A program made the position numbers and the translations under genes. Of a stretch of DNA of 64,000 bases, positions 9,592-19,311 are shown in pieces; position 1 is the stretch's first letter, and every line of letters starts with the position of its first letter. The stretch covers positions 104,942 through 168,941 of the forward strand of contig CAAEEB010000103.1 in the NCBI GenBank assembly GCA_900754745.1. The letters are read 5' to 3'. The DNA comes from an uncultured Collinsella sp. (GTDB taxonomy: Bacteria > Actinomycetota > Coriobacteriia > Coriobacteriales > Coriobacteriaceae). The notes below the pieces were generated by a model. That model had not been told where the DNA came from and did not search any database. It saw only the letters and a program-made list of their open reading frames with translations.

Positions 9592-10404
9592 TCAACGAGT
9601 ATGTGGAGCAAATCCACAAGTTCGCACAGGTATGGGGCTGACGAGTCGGCCCTCGTCGTCCTCGCATGCTTGATTCTGACGCTCGACATCGTAGGAGCAG
9701 ATGGTCACGAGGTCTTGCATACCGGTGGAAACAATAGGTGCATCGACGCCCGGGGTCAAGCCCTGCAACAAAACATCAGCAGCAGAAAGCAAAATCTCCG
9801 GACGCATGGAGCCCTCGTTGTCGGCATGGGTGTCGAGCATGAGCACCAGATGGTCCGGGCGCTCCCCTGCCTTAAGCTCATAGCCCACGAGCGTATGATC
9901 CAGATCAAGACGCTTGCTCTTTTTGCCGCGCGCATAGTCAATGCCATGACCCGCGCGCAGCGTGTCGATCGCAGCACGCACCTCGTCGGCGCTCACGGGG
10001 GCCTCGGGGTCCAGGTGCAAGTCGATGCGGTACGACAGACGCGTAAGTTGAGCCGTCAGCGCCGGCGTGCGCACGTCGATGTAGGCGGCCTCGATGGGTG
10101 CCAAATCTGCCGGGGACGCCGCGGCCAGGCGCTCAAAGGCCTCGTCAAGCGCGACGAACTCGGTCATAAACAGGTCATACCACTCGCAGGTCGACGACGT
10201 GCCCACGGGCAGCGCCGACGAAAAGCCCACGCGCATATGCGGCGAGAAACCCTGCGTCACGGCATAGGGCAGGCCCGCACGGCGCACGATGCGCTCAATG
10301 GTATGGATTAGTTCCAGATGGCCCAAATACTTAAGGCGATCACGCTTGCCGTAGCGAACGCGCAGCCTAAAGAGCGTGGGATTGTCGGTCAAGCGCTCAC
10401 TCAT
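9592..10404 (-). CDS. TIGR03936/DUF2344 family protein (radical SAM-linked)
   Basis: Uncharacterised conserved protein (270 aa) that almost always accompanies or is fused to a TIGR03960-type radical SAM protein. The opening FRLRVRYGKRDRLKYLGHLE and the block RAGLPYAVTQGFSPHMRVGF match the family. It overlaps the stop of the upstream radical SAM gene by 4 nt, so the two are translationally coupled. In many bacteria the pair lies next to rne/rng and rplU, as it lies next to rplU here. Function is unknown; a role in RNA or ribosome modification is only a guess from context. Confidence 0.88.
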   Translation of the reverse strand: MSERLTDNPTLFRLRVRYGKRDRLKYLGHLELIHTIERIVRRAGLPYAVTQGFSPHMRVGFSSALPVGTSSTCEWYDLFMTEFVALDEAFERLAAASPADLAPIEAAYIDVRTPALTAQLTRLSYRIDLHLDPEAPVSADEVRAAIDTLRAGHGIDYARGKKSKRLDLDHTLVGYELKAGERPDHLVLMLDTHADNEGSMRPEILLSAADVLLQGLTPGVDAPIVSTGMQDLVTICSYDVERQNQACEDDEGRLVSPIPVRTCGFAPHTR

Positions 10405-12278
10405 GCGCGATCACCCATCAATACGTTCTTGGCGTGGAGCGTGGGACAGATTCCGCAGCCGGTGCACGACGTGCGGGTGCAATCGGGCGTCGTGACGCCC
10501 TCGAGCGAACGGCGGTATTCGCGCTCGAGGAAGCCGCGCGAGCAGCCGGGGCTCACGTGCTCCCAGGGCAGGCGCCAGTCCAGCTCGTAGGGCAGGTGCA
10601 CCAGCTCGTTGAGGTCGATGTCGTTTTTGGCAGCGGCCTCCTTCCAGTTGTCGAGCGAGAAGTGCTCCACCCAGGCGTCGAAGCGCGAGCCCGCACGCCA
10701 GGCGTCGATGATGACCGGCGTCATATCGCGACCGGCACGGGAGAGCGCAGCCTCGACAAGCGAGGTCTCGGCATCGTGGTAATGCACGCGTACGGCGCGG
10801 TTGCGCACGCTCGTGATGAGCAGCTTTTGGCGGCGCTTGACGTCGTCGTAATCGAGCTGCGGGCACCACTGGAAAGGTGTTGCCGCCTTGGGGATAAAGA
10901 CCGAAACAGAGATAGACACCGAGATAGACCCGCGGCGCGCCTTGGGCACCACGGAGCGGCCGAGCTCCAGCACATGATCGGCCAGGTTGGCGATAGCCAC
11001 GATGTCCTCGTCGCGCTCGCCGGGAAGACCCATCATGAAGTAAAGCTTCATGCGGTTCCAGCCGGCCTCGAAGGCTGCCTTGGCCGCGCGATCCAAGTCC
11101 TCCTCGGTCACGTTTTTGTTGATGATGTCGCGCATACGCTGGCTGCCCGCCTCGGGCGCGAATGTCAGGCCGCCCTTCTTTTCGCCGGCGACCGACTCAG
11201 CCATATCAACGCCAAACGAGTCCAAGCGCTGCGAGGGAATGGACACGCGAATGCCCGTGTCCTCCAGGCGACGGTTGAGCCTACCGAGCACATCGCGGAT
11301 GCAGGAGTGGTCGGTCGTCGAAAGCGAGGTAAGCGACACCTCGTCATAGCCAGTCTTTTCCAAGCCCTGGATCACCGAGGACACGATCTGGTCGGCCGAG
11401 CGCTCGCGTACCGGACGATACGTCATGCCTGCCTGGCAAAAACGGCAGCCGCGGGCGCAGCCACGCAGGATCTCGATAGACAGGCGATCATGGACGAGCT
11501 GCGCATACGGCACGCACGACTGAGAAAGCGGATTGGTGGCACCAAAGTCCTCGACGACGCGCTTGTAGACTACCGGCGGGACGTCCTTGCCCTCGCGCGG
11601 CACGGTGTAGCCATGCGGCGAGCAGGGCTCGTCATGACGCACCTTATACAGGGACGGCACATAGGTACCGGCGACCGTCGCGAGCTGCTCGACAATCTGA
11701 GCGCGCGAGACGCCCTCGTCGCGCAAGCGGCGATGCAGCTGGCAGATCTCGAGCAGCGACTCCTCGCCCTCGCCAATGAGGATGGCATCGAAAAAGGCCG
11801 CGTACGGCTCGGGGTTATACACCGAGGGACCACCGGCGACGATGATAGGGTCGTCCTCAGTACGGTCGGCAGCCAACAGCGGAATGCCGGCGAGATCGAG
11901 CGCTTCGAGGAAGTTCGTCACAGCCATCTCGTGCGGCACGTGCATGCCGACGATGTCGAACGAGGCCACGGGCGCCGCACCCTCGAGCGACAGCAGCGGA
12001 ATCCCCGCCTCGCGCATGGCATCGCCCATATCGGGCCACGGCACGTAGCCGCGCTCGCAGGAAATGCCCTCGGCCTGATTAAGGATGTTGTAGAGAATGG
12101 CAATGCCCTGGTTGGGCAGACCGACCTCATACACGTCCGGATAGATCATGCAGCAGCGATAGTCGGCATCGGCCTTTGAGAGCGTGCCCCACTCGTGGTC
12201 GATATAGCGACTCGGCTTTTCGACCTTGGCGAGCAACGGCTCGATCAGATGAAAACAGTCTTGGTATGGAACGCGCAA
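10401..12278 (-). CDS. TIGR03960 family B12-binding-like radical SAM protein
   Basis: Large radical SAM protein (625 aa). The N-terminal 200 residues resemble a cobalamin-binding-like fold (IIVAGGPSVYNPEPYA). The radical SAM core follows, with the cluster motif CARGCRFC near residue 284 and GLTFAPEAGSQRMR. The C terminus carries a second cysteine group, CTRTSCTGCGIC, that could bind another Fe-S cluster. The start is a TTG preceded by AGGGG at 6-nt spacing. A small internal repetition (ISVSISVSVF near residue 465) suggests a short in-frame DNA duplication at about 10911-10932. It is coupled to the DUF2344 gene. Substrate unknown. Confidence 0.88.
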   Translation of the reverse strand: MRVPYQDCFHLIEPLLAKVEKPSRYIDHEWGTLSKADADYRCCMIYPDVYEVGLPNQGIAILYNILNQAEGISCERGYVPWPDMGDAMREAGIPLLSLEGAAPVASFDIVGMHVPHEMAVTNFLEALDLAGIPLLAADRTEDDPIIVAGGPSVYNPEPYAAFFDAILIGEGEESLLEICQLHRRLRDEGVSRAQIVEQLATVAGTYVPSLYKVRHDEPCSPHGYTVPREGKDVPPVVYKRVVEDFGATNPLSQSCVPYAQLVHDRLSIEILRGCARGCRFCQAGMTYRPVRERSADQIVSSVIQGLEKTGYDEVSLTSLSTTDHSCIRDVLGRLNRRLEDTGIRVSIPSQRLDSFGVDMAESVAGEKKGGLTFAPEAGSQRMRDIINKNVTEEDLDRAAKAAFEAGWNRMKLYFMMGLPGERDEDIVAIANLADHVLELGRSVVPKARRGSISVSISVSVFIPKAATPFQWCPQLDYDDVKRRQKLLITSVRNRAVRVHYHDAETSLVEAALSRAGRDMTPVIIDAWRAGSRFDAWVEHFSLDNWKEAAAKNDIDLNELVHLPYELDWRLPWEHVSPGCSRGFLEREYRRSLEGVTTPDCTRTSCTGCGICPTLHAKNVLMGDRA

Positions 12279-12287
12279 AAGAAACCC

Positions 12288-13217
12288 CTAAGCAGCGAGA
12301 TCGGATTCATCCTCGAAAGGACTCATGGGACGGGTGGCACCGGCGACCGTGGTCACCAGGTCGCGAACGCGCGAGAACGTGGCAGCAGCAACCTCGTTGG
12401 CACGGCTGTAGTCCACATCGCGCTCGTAGAGCGACACGAGCGCGCGGCCCATGCCATAGGTACCCGCGCCTGCGGTTAACGCCTTGACGACAAAGCCGAT
12501 GTGCGGCGTCTGCTTCACCAATGCGCGGGTGACGGCGCGAATCACCAGACCGCCGGCGAGCACGCCCGCGACCTCGTAGCCGCGCTCGGGCTTTATGCCG
12601 CGTCCAAAGATGGCCGCCAGCTCAAAGAGCATGCCCACCTGTGCCAGCGCCATCACGGGATAGTCGGCACCCGGCAAAAACACCAGGGCGCCCGTCGCCA
12701 TGTTGGTAAGCGCGCACGAGGTAATGATGCGATTTGCCGCCGCGATGCGCATAAAAGCAAAGTTGGCGGCAAAAGCCGTCTCCTTGTCCGTACGATCGAG
12801 GATCCAGCGAGCAAGCGTCTCGAGCAGATAGGTCTTATCGGTCGCCGCCACCACGCCGAGCATGGGCGTAGATTCCTCAACGAACGGCACCTCGACGGCG
12901 GACTCGGCAAGCACGCACACGGGCGCGCCGGCAATCACGAGCTCCTGCACAGCACTCTCCAGGCGGTCGGATCCGCACGAGAGGACCAACACCACGTCGG
13001 TATCGGCCATGGGAACGATACGGTCCTCCCCCAGGCGATCAACACGCACAATGCCCGAAGTCGTCTGCGGCACAAAGGCATCGCGCACCGTCTCGACCAA
13101 AAAGGGAGACGCGGTCGAATCAAGGTAAACCGAGACACGCACCGGTGTATCGGAATCCTTCTTAACAGACGCGCCCATCTTAAAAGCGCTGGTCAACTTA
13201 TCTACGGGAATCTTCAT
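12288..13217 (-). CDS. DUF697-like membrane-associated protein
   Basis: Conserved 309-aa protein of unknown function. The first 145 residues look like a Rossmann-type domain (VVLVLSCGSDRLESAVQEL, GAPVCVLAES) without a Walker A motif. The C-terminal half (about 150-280) is hydrophobic with glycine-rich helices (GALVFLPGADYPVMALAQV, LFELAAIFGR, AGAGTYGMGRA), resembling the DUF697 region that follows GTPase domains in other proteins. Start ATG preceded by GGAGGGG. It lies between the rodA end and the TIGR03960 gene. The DUF697 link is by pattern only. Confidence 0.55.
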   Translation of the reverse strand: MKIPVDKLTSAFKMGASVKKDSDTPVRVSVYLDSTASPFLVETVRDAFVPQTTSGIVRVDRLGEDRIVPMADTDVVLVLSCGSDRLESAVQELVIAGAPVCVLAESAVEVPFVEESTPMLGVVAATDKTYLLETLARWILDRTDKETAFAANFAFMRIAAANRIITSCALTNMATGALVFLPGADYPVMALAQVGMLFELAAIFGRGIKPERGYEVAGVLAGGLVIRAVTRALVKQTPHIGFVVKALTAGAGTYGMGRALVSLYERDVDYSRANEVAAATFSRVRDLVTTVAGATRPMSPFEDESDLAA

Positions 13218-13235
13218 GGCAAACCCCTCCAGCGG

Positions 13236-14462
13236 TTACGCGGCGCCCGAACGATGCCGCCATATGGATTGTACGATACCCACCGTCAGCAACTGAATCA
13301 TCATCGACGACGAACCAAAACTAATAAACGGCAGCGGAATACCGGTAATCGGCATCATGCCAATGCACATGCCGATATTCTCGAAGGTCTGGAACGCCCA
13401 CATGCCGACGATACCCACGCACGATAGGCGCAAGAACAATGACTCGCACTTAAAGGCAACGCGGATCGTCGAGAAGATCAGCAGCACGTAGAGGCACAGG
13501 AGCAAAAAGGAGCCGCAGAAGCCGAACGTCTCGGACAGGAAGGCGAAGACGAAATCGGTGTGGAACTCGGGTAGAAAGCCGCCGGCCGACTGCGTCGCGT
13601 GGCCCAGGCCCTTACCAAAGAAGCCACCCGAGCCGACGGCAATGAGCGACTGCTGCAGGTTGTAGGCATCATCCGAATCGGCTTTGTCGGGGTCGATGAA
13701 GACTGTCAGACGGTTCATCTGATACTGCTTGATAAGCACGTCGTGGCCAAGGAGCGAATCAAAGACCGAGTCGAGCGCCAAGATGAGCGCAATCAAACCA
13801 ACCAGCAGGGCCAAGGTCGACAGCACCCATTCGCGGCGTGCACCGCTCATGCAGATGACGATGGCACCCGAGACCAGCACGACCAGGCCCGAGCCCAGGT
13901 CGCCCATGGCGACGACGGCCAAGAACGGAATGGACAGCATACCGCAGAGCTTAATGTAGTCGCGAACGGTATCGATGCGGCCGTTGTATTGCGAGCCAAG
14001 CGTGGCCATAAAGAAGATGGTGATGAGCTTGGCGAGCTCAACGGGCTGAAAGGTCAGGCCGATACCGGGGATCTTGATCCAGCCCGTCATGCCCAGACCG
14101 CCCGTATAGGACAGGCCCGGAATCTTGGGCGAGAAGATCACAATAAGGTCAATGACGAGCAGCGCCGTCGAGAAATTGGAAATGCCGCGCAGGTCGGTGC
14201 GCCAGACGAGTACCGCCAGAACCGCGCCAATACCGATACCCAGCAGGTGTCGCGAGAACGAGGCATCGGCCTTAAACTGCGAGGCCGACCAAATGATGAT
14301 GGCGCCATAGGCAACGAGCGCGACGGTAGCCAGCAGCACGCCGATGTGTACCTTCTGGCGGAACGTGCCGCGCGAGGCCGAGAGCTGCTTGTTAACGCGG
14401 TCCAGGCTGCTGCGAGAGCCGGTTTTGGTTGAGCGGAACAGGTCCGCCGGCGAAAAGTCCAT
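13236..14462 (-). CDS. rodA: Rod-shape-determining peptidoglycan glycosyltransferase RodA
   Basis: SEDS-family lipid II polymerase of the elongasome (408 aa), a polytopic membrane protein with about ten hydrophobic segments. Typical stretches are TGWIKIPGIGLTFQPVELAK, MGDLGSGLVVLVSGAI, QQSLIAVGSGGFFGKGLGHA, LPEFHTDFVFAFLSETFG and the C-terminal ITGIPLPFISFGSSSM. The first 35 residues are a cytoplasmic extension. It follows mrdA by 9 nt, closing the mreBCD-mrdA-rodA group. Confidence 0.95.
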   Translation of the reverse strand: MDFSPADLFRSTKTGSRSSLDRVNKQLSASRGTFRQKVHIGVLLATVALVAYGAIIIWSASQFKADASFSRHLLGIGIGAVLAVLVWRTDLRGISNFSTALLVIDLIVIFSPKIPGLSYTGGLGMTGWIKIPGIGLTFQPVELAKLITIFFMATLGSQYNGRIDTVRDYIKLCGMLSIPFLAVVAMGDLGSGLVVLVSGAIVICMSGARREWVLSTLALLVGLIALILALDSVFDSLLGHDVLIKQYQMNRLTVFIDPDKADSDDAYNLQQSLIAVGSGGFFGKGLGHATQSAGGFLPEFHTDFVFAFLSETFGFCGSFLLLCLYVLLIFSTIRVAFKCESLFLRLSCVGIVGMWAFQTFENIGMCIGMMPITGIPLPFISFGSSSMMIQLLTVGIVQSIWRHRSGAA

Positions 14463-14471
14463 CGCAACCTC

Positions 14472-16541
14472 CTATCGAACCGAGGAATCGCCCGTGGCCG
14501 TCGACGTGTCGGGCTCGTCATAAATCGCACCGAGGACATCGCGCACGACGTGCAACGCGGTATCGGAGCCGCCACCGCCCTGCTCCAAGATAGTGGCAAT
14601 CACGTACTTAGGGTCATCGGCCGGCGCGTAGGCGCAAAACCACGCGTAATCGTCCTCGCCGCTCTTCTCGCCCGTGCCGGACTTGCCGTAGACCGTAGGG
14701 GTCAGGGAGTTAAAGTGCGCGGCGGTCGAAGTCGACGCGGAGTAAATCACATCGTGCATGCCGTTGCGGACAAGAGCCAAATCCGAATCGCTGTTGATCT
14801 TGGCCTCCAAGCGCTTCTTCTTGCCCTTGCCGTTGTATTTATAGGCATCGCCGTCGCCATCGCGCGACACGGCTGACAAAAACACGTGAGGCACGTACTG
14901 TTTGCCGCCGTTGGCAAGACCCATATAGGCGCACGCCATCTGCAGGGGCGTCACTAGGATGTCGCCCTGGCCGATGGCAATGTTGGTCATATCGCCGGCA
15001 TTCCACTTGCGGTCCTCGGCAGATGCGTCGGTAAAGTAAGACTCTTTCCACTCGGCATCGGGAATACGGCCCGTGCCCTCACTCGGCAGGTCGATGCCGC
15101 AGGTCTTGCCCAGGCCCCAGCGACGAAAGACCTCCTGCAGGCCCTCGGGATGTTGCTCGTCATAAAAGAACGCCTTGCCCATGTCGTAGAACACGGGGTC
15201 GCAGGAATTGGCGATACCGGACTGCAGCGTCATGACACCATGTCCGGATTGAAGCCAGCAACGCTTGCCCCACGACTTGCCCAGACCCGTCCAATAGCCG
15301 GTGCAGTTGGTTGTCTGCGTTGAAGTGTAGGTTCCAAACTCAAGACCAGCCAGCGCCGAGAGCGGCTTAATGGTCGAAGCCGACATGTACTGGCCGCTAA
15401 TGGCGCGGTTGAGCAGCGGATGCGAACCCTCGTCATCGTTGAGCTCGGTCCAAACATCGTTGGAGACGCCGCCGATAAACACCGAAGGATCGAACTTGGG
15501 CTCGCTGGCCATGCCCAGAATCTCGCCGTTATTGGGGTCGAGGCACACCACGGCACCATTGCCGGCGTCGCTGTGGCCTGTGGTCTTAGCGAGCTCAATG
15601 GCACTTGCAAGCGCCGTCTCGCAGGCTTGCTGAATCTTGAGGTCAAGCGTGAGCTTGATGTCGGAGCCGGCCTTGGCGGGCACGGCGCCGGCCTGACCGG
15701 TCACATTGCCCGAAGCATCGACCTTCACCGTCTGCTCGCCGCGAATACCCTGCAGCAAGTTCTCGTAGTAGCTCTCGACGCCCGCCTGGCCCACGATATC
15801 ACCCGACTGGTATGTAATCTGACCGGCGGCGCTATCGTTATCGCCCGAAGCTTTCTTGTTCTGCGCCTCGAGCTGCTCGGAGGTAATGGTGCCGGTATAG
15901 CCCAAAATGTGACAGGCCGTCTCGCCGTACGGGTACTGGCGCTCGGTGCGCTCGGCAATCTTCACGCCCGGGAACTCGCCGGCATGCTCCTTGATATAGG
16001 CAACCGTGGAGCGGCGCACGTCCGTCGCGATGGTATGCAGGCTCTGGGCGCCCTCGGAATTGTCCTGAATGTTGCGCAGAACCGCGACGTAGGGCATGCC
16101 GAGCACATTCGCGAGGTGATGCACCAGCACGGTGTCATCGGCCAGGTCGCGATAGGCGACAACGGCAAGTGACGGACGGTTTTGCACAAGTGCCACGCCA
16201 TTGCGATCAAGGATTCGCCCGCGCACAGCCGGCGTGGTGACGGTACGGGTCTGGTTGCTCTTGGCCTGCTTGTCGTAGTAGTCCGACGAGACCATCTGCA
16301 TGCCCCACAGCTTGACGGCGAGCGCGGCAAACATTGCGCCCACGCCGGCGGTGAGGATGGAGAAGCGACCCTTGAAGGCGGTCGCGGCGGTATTGCCCTC
16401 GCCCTCGGTGGCGCGCGGGGCCGTTCCATGCTGCGTATCGTAGGTAAAACGGGAATCGCCGCGGCGCATGATGACCAGCGCGACCACAATGGCCACGACC
16501 AGCACGATACCGGCGATGATAACCGTCATCTGGGAAGACAT
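14472..16541 (-). CDS. mrdA: Penicillin-binding protein 2 (elongasome transpeptidase)
   Basis: Class B PBP (689 aa) that cross-links peptidoglycan made by RodA. The N terminus has a membrane helix (about 7-25) and, unusually, a second hydrophobic segment near residues 60-82 after a 35-residue charged linker. Then come the dimerisation region (RGRILDRNGVALV) and the transpeptidase domain with the nucleophile in ASTIKPLSA, the second motif NSCDP, and KSGTGEKSG as the KTG-type motif. It sits between mreD and rodA. Confidence 0.95.
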   Translation of the reverse strand: MSSQMTVIIAGIVLVVAIVVALVIMRRGDSRFTYDTQHGTAPRATEGEGNTAATAFKGRFSILTAGVGAMFAALAVKLWGMQMVSSDYYDKQAKSNQTRTVTTPAVRGRILDRNGVALVQNRPSLAVVAYRDLADDTVLVHHLANVLGMPYVAVLRNIQDNSEGAQSLHTIATDVRRSTVAYIKEHAGEFPGVKIAERTERQYPYGETACHILGYTGTITSEQLEAQNKKASGDNDSAAGQITYQSGDIVGQAGVESYYENLLQGIRGEQTVKVDASGNVTGQAGAVPAKAGSDIKLTLDLKIQQACETALASAIELAKTTGHSDAGNGAVVCLDPNNGEILGMASEPKFDPSVFIGGVSNDVWTELNDDEGSHPLLNRAISGQYMSASTIKPLSALAGLEFGTYTSTQTTNCTGYWTGLGKSWGKRCWLQSGHGVMTLQSGIANSCDPVFYDMGKAFFYDEQHPEGLQEVFRRWGLGKTCGIDLPSEGTGRIPDAEWKESYFTDASAEDRKWNAGDMTNIAIGQGDILVTPLQMACAYMGLANGGKQYVPHVFLSAVSRDGDGDAYKYNGKGKKKRLEAKINSDSDLALVRNGMHDVIYSASTSTAAHFNSLTPTVYGKSGTGEKSGEDDYAWFCAYAPADDPKYVIATILEQGGGGSDTALHVVRDVLGAIYDEPDTSTATGDSSVR

Positions 16542-16554
16542 CTATGGGCCTCCC

Positions 16555-17127
16555 CTATTTGAGTTTGCGGGTTTTGGGCTTAAAGCGCATACCCGTCTGA
16601 TGACCACCGCGTGCGGAGAATCCGTAACCGGACTGCGGCACGACACCGGACATCAAAAACGGAATGGCAACCAAACCCGTCAGGATCGAAGACGGCAGCG
16701 CATGGCCGAAGATCGCCACCACAAAGCTCGTCTCCAAACCCATAAACAGCAAGATGATGCTGTAGACCACGTTGATGGCAAGCGCGAAGGCGCCCACGGT
16801 AATACCGCGCGCGCTCGGGGAGCCGCCCGTCTGACCGGCCGCGCTGTGCACCAGGGCGAAACTACCCACCGTCAGCAGCAGCGACATAACGCCCACCGGA
16901 ACGGCGGCGGAAAGATCATAGAACAGGCCACTGCAAAAACCGCAGACGACAGCCCGCGTGGGATCGCCCGAGAACACGCTCAGGCACACAAGAATGATCA
17001 TGAAGTTGACGCGACCGCCCGCAATGGAGATCTGCGGCGCCAGGCCTGCCTGCAGCAGTACGCACACAATGGCGGCGATTACAAACGTACGGGAGCTCGC
17101 CCCCTGCTCGTGTAGATCCATGGACAT
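16555..17127 (-). CDS. mreD: Rod shape-determining protein MreD
   Basis: Polytopic inner-membrane protein (190 aa, about five hydrophobic segments) of the elongasome, linking MreC to the cell-wall synthases. Sequence conservation in this family is low; the assignment rests on its size, membrane profile (AAIVCVLLQAGLAPQISIAG, GVMSLLLTVGSFALV) and location between mreC and mrdA. A basic C-terminal tail of about 25 residues follows the last membrane helix. Confidence 0.9.
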   Translation of the reverse strand: MSMDLHEQGASSRTFVIAAIVCVLLQAGLAPQISIAGGRVNFMIILVCLSVFSGDPTRAVVCGFCSGLFYDLSAAVPVGVMSLLLTVGSFALVHSAAGQTGGSPSARGITVGAFALAINVVYSIILLFMGLETSFVVAIFGHALPSSILTGLVAIPFLMSGVVPQSGYGFSARGGHQTGMRFKPKTRKLK

Positions 17128-17132
17128 GCCCC

Positions 17133-18131
17133 CTATTCGCTCGAGCCGGAATCGGTCGTCTCGGACGTGTCGGAACTGTCATCCGAGCTCTCGTCCTTCG
17201 TCTTGGTCGCAGCATCGCGCGACGTTCCCTGCGGCGTACTATTAGCGGTGCTCACGTCCTCGTCCGAGGCCGACTGTTCGTCGGTCAACGAGGTGATGAC
17301 GAGCACCTCCTCGTTATTCTCTGCCGTGGTCTGGGCACGTACGACGATGGTGTAATACACATCGTTGGCCGACTTCTCCACCGAGGAAACAGTGCCGAGC
17401 GGCAGGCCCTTGGGGAACACGCCGCCAATGCCAGAGGTCACGATGATGTCGCCGACTTTGACGTCGGAGTCAACACTCACGTACTCAAGGCGCAGGGTGC
17501 CATCGGGCTGGCCCTGCAGCATACCCTGGGCGCGCGTGTCCTGCACCATAGCGGACACGCCCGAGTTCTCGTCACCAATCAGGCGCACGGTAGAGGTCTT
17601 GGCCGATACCTCAATAATCTGGCCGATAACACCGGCAGAACTCGTCACGGGCATGTTGATGGTCAGGCCGTCGGCAGATCCCTTGTCGATGGTAACGGTC
17701 GAGGTCCAGGCATCGCCCGACGCGCCGACAATACGAGCGGCGGTCGACTTAAGGTTGTAGGTCGATTGCAGCCCGACCAGGCCCTCCAGGCGCTCGGCAG
17801 TCTTTTGAGCCTCGGAAAGCTCTGCGACCTTAGAGGTCAGCACCTCGTTTTGCTTCTTGAGGTCATCGAGCGACTCCTGCGAAGCCGTGAGGTTGGAGAA
17901 CACGTTGCCGATCGCGTTGAAGGGAGCCGCCACGACCGAGCCCACAAAGCGCACCGGCGAGGTAATCGTCGTCACACCCGAGCGCACGGCATGAATCGGC
18001 CCGGCCTCGCCCTCACGGATATAAAACGTGAGCAGCAACACCGAAATCAGGCTGAAAACAATCAACGGGCGCATACCCGTTGATTGTCGCTTGGTATTCA
18101 GATTTGGAGAGAAACCCGAAGATCGTGCCAA
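17133..18131 (-). CDS. mreC: Cell shape-determining protein MreC
   Basis: Extracytoplasmic scaffold of the elongasome (332 aa). One N-terminal membrane helix (about 21-38), a coiled coil (about 85-118), then the beta-barrel domains with ARIVGASGDAWTSTVTIDKG and VTSGIGGVFPKGLPLG, which match MreC. The last 50 residues are a low-complexity Ser/Asp/Thr tail probably exposed outside the membrane. The start is TTG with AAGGTGG upstream. It follows mreB by 21 nt. Confidence 0.94.
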   Translation of the reverse strand: MARSSGFSPNLNTKRQSTGMRPLIVFSLISVLLLTFYIREGEAGPIHAVRSGVTTITSPVRFVGSVVAAPFNAIGNVFSNLTASQESLDDLKKQNEVLTSKVAELSEAQKTAERLEGLVGLQSTYNLKSTAARIVGASGDAWTSTVTIDKGSADGLTINMPVTSSAGVIGQIIEVSAKTSTVRLIGDENSGVSAMVQDTRAQGMLQGQPDGTLRLEYVSVDSDVKVGDIIVTSGIGGVFPKGLPLGTVSSVEKSANDVYYTIVVRAQTTAENNEEVLVITSLTDEQSASDEDVSTANSTPQGTSRDAATKTKDESSDDSSDTSETTDSGSSE

Positions 18132-18152
18132 ATGGAATCCACCTTTTGGAAA

Positions 18153-19196
18153 TTAAGCATTGGTTTGGACGAAGCCACCGTCAAAGGCGTTGGCCTCGAG
18201 CACGCGGGCGCAGCCGTTTACGACGTTATCGAGCGCCGTGGGGCTGACGTTGACCGAAACGCCGGTCTCGTCGCGCAGGCGCACGTCGAGGCCGCGAAGC
18301 AGCGCACCGCCGCCGGTCAGCAGAATGCCGTAGTACATAAGGTCCGAGGCAAGATCGGGCGGCGTGGCGTCCAGAGCGTCCTTAACGGCCTTGGCCATCT
18401 CGTCGAGCGGCTTGTTAAGCGCGCGACGAATCTCCTCGCTCTCAATGCGCACGGTCTTGGGCAGGCCCGTGATAACGTCGCGTCCGTTGACCTCGACGTC
18501 GAGCTCGTCCTTGAGCGGCACGGCGGAGCCGACCTTGATCTTGATGTCCTCGGCCGTGCGCTCGCCGATGGCCAGGTTGTAGGCATCGCGAACATGGGTG
18601 AGGATAGCTTGGTCGAACTCATCGCCGGCAATGCGGATGGACTGCGACACGACAATACCGCCCATAGCGATAACGGCGACCTCGGTGGTGCCGCCGCCGA
18701 TATCGATGACCATGGAGCCCGTGGGCTCCTCGACGGGCAGGTCGGCGCCGATGGCAGCCGCCATGGGCTCCTCGATCAGATAGGCCTGGCGAGCGCCGGC
18801 CTGGATCGTGGCCTCAAAGACGGCGCGCTTCTCGACCGACGTGACGCCGGAGGGAACGCAGACGACGACGCGCGGACGCGGAGTCCACGGATAGCGCTTC
18901 TCGGAAGCCTTGTCGATAAAGTAGCGAAGCATGGCCTCGGTGACATCGAAGTCGGCGATGACGCCGTCCTTAAGGGGACGAACGGCCACGATGTTGCCGG
19001 GCGTACGGCCGAGCATGCGCTTGGCCTCGATGCCGACTGCCAGGATGCGCTCATCGTTCTTGTCGATAGCGACAACGGAGGGCTCGCGGATGACGATGCC
19101 CTTGCCGCGCACGGAGACGAGCGTATTGGCGGTGCCGAGGTCGATGGCGAGATCGCCCGCATAGCTACCGAAGAACATATCCATCAAAGAAAACAA
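18153..19196 (-). CDS. mreB: Actin-like rod shape protein MreB
   Basis: Bacterial actin that organises lateral wall synthesis (347 aa). Nucleotide-binding motifs are clear: LAIDLGTANTLVSVRGKGIV (phosphate 1), GSMVIDIGGGTTEVAVIAMG (phosphate 2) and GILLTGGGALLRGLD (adenosine). The TTG at 19194-19196 has AGGAG 5 nt upstream, so it is preferred to the in-frame ATG four codons later. It is the first gene of the mreBCD-mrdA-rodA cluster. Confidence 0.96.
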   Translation of the reverse strand: MFSLMDMFFGSYAGDLAIDLGTANTLVSVRGKGIVIREPSVVAIDKNDERILAVGIEAKRMLGRTPGNIVAVRPLKDGVIADFDVTEAMLRYFIDKASEKRYPWTPRPRVVVCVPSGVTSVEKRAVFEATIQAGARQAYLIEEPMAAAIGADLPVEEPTGSMVIDIGGGTTEVAVIAMGGIVVSQSIRIAGDEFDQAILTHVRDAYNLAIGERTAEDIKIKVGSAVPLKDELDVEVNGRDVITGLPKTVRIESEEIRRALNKPLDEMAKAVKDALDATPPDLASDLMYYGILLTGGGALLRGLDVRLRDETGVSVNVSPTALDNVVNGCARVLEANAFDGGFVQTNA

Positions 19197-19256
19197 CGCA
19201 ACTCCTGATGTGTTGGATGATTGCTGGAAAACTACTAGCCCATCATACTAGCGCAA

Positions 19257-19289
19257 GCCCGGCACCTCACTTGCGGTGAAGCGCCGGGC
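19257..19289. terminator. GC-rich hairpin between the TPR gene and mreB
   Basis: Arms 19257-19263 (gcccggc) and 19283-19289 (gccgggc) pair perfectly around an inner cacc/ggtg mini-stem. It lies 23 nt beyond the stop of the TPR gene on the minus strand and upstream of mreB. No T-run follows on the minus strand, so its role as an intrinsic terminator is uncertain. Confidence 0.4.
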
Positions 19290-19311
19290 AGAGCCAAATC
19301 TCATAAGGTCA